Shown piece after piece: positions 6,801 through 8,175 of a stretch of 8,175 nucleotides of DNA; position 1 is the stretch's first letter; each line of letters begins with the position of its first letter. A program made the position numbers and the translations under genes. The stretch is from Acidobacteriota bacterium (GTDB taxonomy: Bacteria > Acidobacteriota > Terriglobia > UBA7540). A model generated the notes under the pieces. It was not told the origin of the DNA, made no database searches, and saw only the letters and a program-made list of their open reading frames with translations. The stretch lies in NCBI GenBank assembly GCA_003224635.1, contig QHZK01000141.1, positions 1 through 8,175 of the forward strand, written 5' to 3'.

Positions 6801-7325
6801 GGGATCAACCGGCTGGAGGCCGTCGTCAGCAGCCACTTTCACGCCTACGCCCCGGTCAGGATCGACCTCGTGCCCAGCGCTTTCGACACCACGTGGCCCG
6901 GTCCGGGCTTCTTTGTTCACGGCCTCTTCAATGCGGTGGTGTTTGCGGCCGGCGCCGCCGTGTTGATTTACCTCGCCCGCCTGTCCCTGGTACGCCGCGC
7001 CTGGTGGCTCTGGCTGGGCGGGCTGCTTCTGCTGGTCAGCCTTGGACCGGCCGGGGCCCATTCCGTAGCCGAATTCCTCCTCGGCTGGGCGATGGGCCTT
7101 GTGTCGCTGGTCGCGGTAGTCGGAATCGTCTACGCCTTTTTCCGCGACAACGTCCTGGCCTATCTGGCTGCGGCGCTTTGCCTCGAAGTCGCTGAACCCG
7201 TTGTCGCGCTGCTTTCCCAACCGCCGGCCTTCTTTCGCTGGAACGGCACCGCGCTGGTCGCGCTGACGGCAGTGGTCCTCGGCTGGCTTCTGCTCCCTAC
7301 CCGTCAATCTCAAACCAGTTCGTAA
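3897..7325 (+). CDS. Tandem-duplicated CPBP (CAAX-type) membrane protease with PepSY-like ectodomains; second copy degenerate
   Basis: A 1142-residue membrane protein with two homologous halves. Each half is a TM helix (about 11-30; 611-630), an extracytoplasmic domain (about 33-250; 633-835) with two PepSY-like units, and a hydrophobic helix bundle (about 252-548; 837-1135). An Ala/Glu/Pro-rich linker (about 551-604) joins them. The first bundle has the CPBP/Abi glutamic-type intramembrane protease motifs: E433-E434-M-Q-F-R438, W463-G-F-L-H467 and H505-Y-S-V-D509. In the second, hand alignment gives Ala1020-Ala1021 for the Glu pair, Tyr1089 for His505 and Ala1093 for Asp509. Only His1055 (an HS pair in both) remains, so it looks like a pseudoprotease. 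Duplication is clearest from 'KEEFR' (125) and 'KEEYR' (713) onward, with 32 identities in about 76 positions. CPBP enzymes cut prenylated or other membrane peptides, and PepSY modules can inhibit peptidases. Substrate and regulation are unknown. The ATG lacks a Shine-Dalgarno site and follows a heptad array by 9 nt. Confidence 0.85.
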   Translation: MRNKLTAVDYRTIAIVVVIAAVSLGVSVKYFWRAFPEAAIDIRVNRDESTPIAQKFLSDRYPSAIRDYHSGFQPEGYRHAAIFAYDDDTKLYLERTQGLERLNQLTRGPIHLWRWAHRWFKPQQKEEFRADVTPTGEVVGFEHETPEAAPGANLDQPSARLIAEQFLRDGMKRDLSDLEFVGAESNKRPARTDHTFTWKQKSVSLGDGSLRVEAGVDGDQIASYSEYVKVPEQWSRDYEKMRSRNNMAQIVDEVLWIALSVAMAVVLILRLVRRASLPVRLASGFGVALAVLCLLNHMNGFSLAQFGYQTTDPYSSFVAGYVRDGVLGALGLGVAFFLLVASSEPVYRESFPRQISLRRYFSWRGLRSRSFFMANVVGIGLTFFFFAYQTVFYLAANRLGAWAPSEPKFSDDLNTRMPWVAALYIGSLAAVSEEMQFRAFAIPFLKKLTRSWPLALALAAFNWGFLHSAYPNQPFFIRGVEVGLGGVVMGLVMLRFGIGATLVWHYSVDAVYTAFLLLRSSNHYLMVSGAITAGIMLIPLVVALIAYWRSGTFTEESSLTNASELAPRAPAEEQEAPAASPREATQAAPLEEAAARPETSVGYRALTARRLVLAGVLIAAFVALALAPVYQFGDGVKLRSTRGDAVRAASEFLGQRNVPVGNYHRVAWLQENVDPLAVRYLLERRSVKEADQIYREATRLLLWEVRYFRPLEKEEYRVSVDATTGGVFGYRHELDENAPGASLPLEQARALAEKALDQSGYKLSDFDLQDSHAQKRKAREDYKFVWQAKPGDPRNVGDEHYRIEVDLAGEQVVGLSRFFKLPEEWERQRTATQLPNVILTGLEWLFGAGLVGGAILLFVIQARSRKIPWRASAKVGGFLAVLMALVELNRLSVVDIRYTTSIPLSTYRVFVALSFLIVPLVVGLLCWLLVGLATSLYPNAWGIFDATARRVWRRDAAVALVVGVAAAAGINRLEAVVSSHFHAYAPVRIDLVPSAFDTTWPGPGFFVHGLFNAVVFAAGAAVLIYLARLSLVRRAWWLWLGGLLLLVSLGPAGAHSVAEFLLGWAMGLVSLVAVVGIVYAFFRDNVLAYLAAALCLEVAEPVVALLSQPPAFFRWNGTALVALTAVVLGWLLLPTRQSQTSS

Positions 7326-7335
7326 CGCTCGCCCG

Positions 7336-7492
7336 CCTTGGAGTGCGGAAGCTTGCTTCCGCTTTGTATTGCGCCAGTCCCTGCGACAGAAGAGAGGAGG
7401 TAGCCCGGCGCGTTTTTTTGGGCCGCGCGATGGTGGCAGGCGGAACCGAGGTTCCGCGCGCGAAAGCGGGAGCAAGCTCCCGCACTCCAAGG
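7336..7492. mobile_element. REPIN/MITE-like element: inverted pair of 30-bp REP hairpins
   Basis: The left arm (7336-7365) and right arm (7463-7492) are 30-bp inverted copies with two differences. Each arm has a CCTTGGAGT tail and an 8-bp hairpin with a 2-nt loop: GCGGAAGC-TT-GCTTCCGC on the left, GCGGGAGC-AA-GCTCCCGC on the right. The two differences fall on paired bases (A-T versus G-C), so both hairpins stay perfect. A third hairpin of the same shape, GCGGAACC-GA-GGTTCCGC, lies inside at 7440-7457. There is no coding capacity, so any mobility would depend on a transposase elsewhere, as with RAYT-mobilised REPINs (inference). It fills the gap between two convergent genes and ends 2 bp from the glycosylasparaginase stop. 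It could also act as a two-way transcription barrier. A T7 run (7413-7419) is present without a good stem directly before it. Confidence 0.75.
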
Positions 7493-7494
7493 TG

Positions 7495-8175
7495 TCAGTG
7501 GAGCGCGACGGCCTCGAGCAACTGGCTCTCACCGGCGCGCCACAAGGCATATTTCAGCCGGTATCCGGAGCGCATGGAAGCGGCGCCCGCGTCGCCGCGG
7601 CTGTTGATAGCGAGGACGCAGACGTCGCCGGACTTGTTCGCGGGGTCCGTCTTCGCCATGTGCTCAAGGAGCTCGATGCACGCGTCCTGCGGCGACGCGC
7701 CTCGCGCCATGTTGTGCACGATAGAGACGCTGGTGCAGTAGTTGGTCATCAGGTCGCCGTCGCCCGTGGCGGACGCGGCGCCGACGTTGTCGTCCGCATA
7801 GACCCCGCAACCCACCAGCGGCGAGTCGCCCACGCGCCCGGGAATTTTCCACGCCAGGCCGGACGTGGAACATCCCGACACCACGTGGCCCTTGCCGTTC
7901 GTCGCGACGAAGCCGATGGTGTCGTGGTTTTCGGTCGGATTCAGCCAGAACGATTTATGGTTGGGGTCGGCCTTCCACTCCATCCACTTCTTCAAGCTCT
8001 CAGGCGTCAGCAATTGTTCCGGATGGAACCCCATCTTGAGCGCGAAACGGAACGCGCCGTCGCCCGCCAGAGTCGTGTGCCGGGTCTTTTCGAGCACCAG
8101 CCGCGCGACCGAGATGGGGTTCTTGATGCTGCGCAGGCTGCAGACCGCGCCCGCGCGGTGTTTCGTCCCGTCCAT
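7495..8175 (-). CDS. Glycosylasparaginase / isoaspartyl peptidase (Ntn hydrolase), C-terminal part
   Basis: The last 226 residues of an N-terminal-nucleophile hydrolase of the aspartylglucosaminidase family (peptidase family T2). The 5' end is cut by the window. The Met at the edge (8173-8175) is internal, because the family has about 65 residues before this MDGT..RAGAV segment. The precursor self-cleaves at the HD|T bond, and T86 of this fragment becomes the nucleophile of the beta chain. Spacings match characterised bacterial glycosylasparaginase: a second Thr at +18 (T104), Arg at +28 and Asp at +31 (GRVGDSP), and Thr-Gly at +51/52 (ATGDGD). These bind the asparagine substrate. The enzyme releases ammonia or amino-sugar from N4-substituted asparagine, and some relatives cleave isoaspartyl dipeptides. 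Many bacterial members carry an export signal, but that region is not visible. The TGA stop at 7495-7497 lies 2 bp from the REP element and the gene converges with the CPBP gene. Confidence 0.92.
   Translation of the reverse strand: MDGTKHRAGAVCSLRSIKNPISVARLVLEKTRHTTLAGDGAFRFALKMGFHPEQLLTPESLKKWMEWKADPNHKSFWLNPTENHDTIGFVATNGKGHVVSGCSTSGLAWKIPGRVGDSPLVGCGVYADDNVGAASATGDGDLMTNYCTSVSIVHNMARGASPQDACIELLEHMAKTDPANKSGDVCVLAINSRGDAGAASMRSGYRLKYALWRAGESQLLEAVALH

Noticed and set aside
7401..7430. Possible intrinsic terminator at the T7 run (7413-7419)
   Set aside because: No stable stem directly precedes the T-run. The best pairing places the Ts in the loop, so any termination would come from the REP hairpins instead.
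6396..7550. 384-codon minus-strand frame crossing the end of the CPBP gene and the REP element
   Set aside because: It has low-complexity Arg/Gly/Gln-rich composition, runs through the repeat hairpins and overlaps two real genes. No domain is visible.

Overview
The window is GC-rich bacterial DNA, densely coding, with four complete genes and a gene fragment at each edge. The mix of genes suggests a soil-type Acidobacteriota (Terriglobia-like) genome or metagenome bin: an ABC-2 permease, a secreted CocE-type hydrolase, a very large CPBP membrane protein and a glycosylasparaginase, with short heptad repeats and REP-like hairpin pairs in the gaps. This placement is an inference from style. No rRNA or marker gene is present to prove it.

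Layout: 2-244 (+) is the C-terminal end of an ABC-2 type permease. 316-1062 (-) is a classical SDR oxidoreductase, convergent with it. A divergent control region (1063-1236) has a sigma70-like promoter facing each way and a perfect 13-bp tandem repeat between them. 1237-3174 (+) is a secreted serine hydrolase of the CocE/X-Pro dipeptidase superfamily, with every diagnostic residue of an alpha-amino acid ester hydrolase. 3298-3783 (+) is a RimI-like GNAT acetyltransferase, with heptad repeats on both sides. 3897-7325 (+) encodes a 1142-residue membrane protein made of two tandem copies of [TM + PepSY-like ectodomain + CPBP-type membrane bundle]. The first copy keeps the CPBP protease motifs and the second has lost nearly all of them. 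7336-7492 is a REPIN-like element filling the gap between convergent genes. 7495-8175 (-) is the C-terminal part of a glycosylasparaginase/isoaspartyl peptidase with an intact catalytic Thr, cut by the window edge.

The genes do not form an obvious pathway. Three of them act on amide, ester or peptide bonds (AEH-like hydrolase, CPBP protease, glycosylasparaginase), which may reflect peptide and amino-acid-derivative turnover, but each seems to be its own transcription unit. The most noteworthy items are the protease-pseudoprotease tandem fusion, the amino-ester hydrolase signature, and two structured repeat systems. One is a REP pair whose arms differ only by base-pair-preserving changes. The other is an array of facing heptads that supplies the GNAT stop codon and ends 9 nt before the CPBP start.
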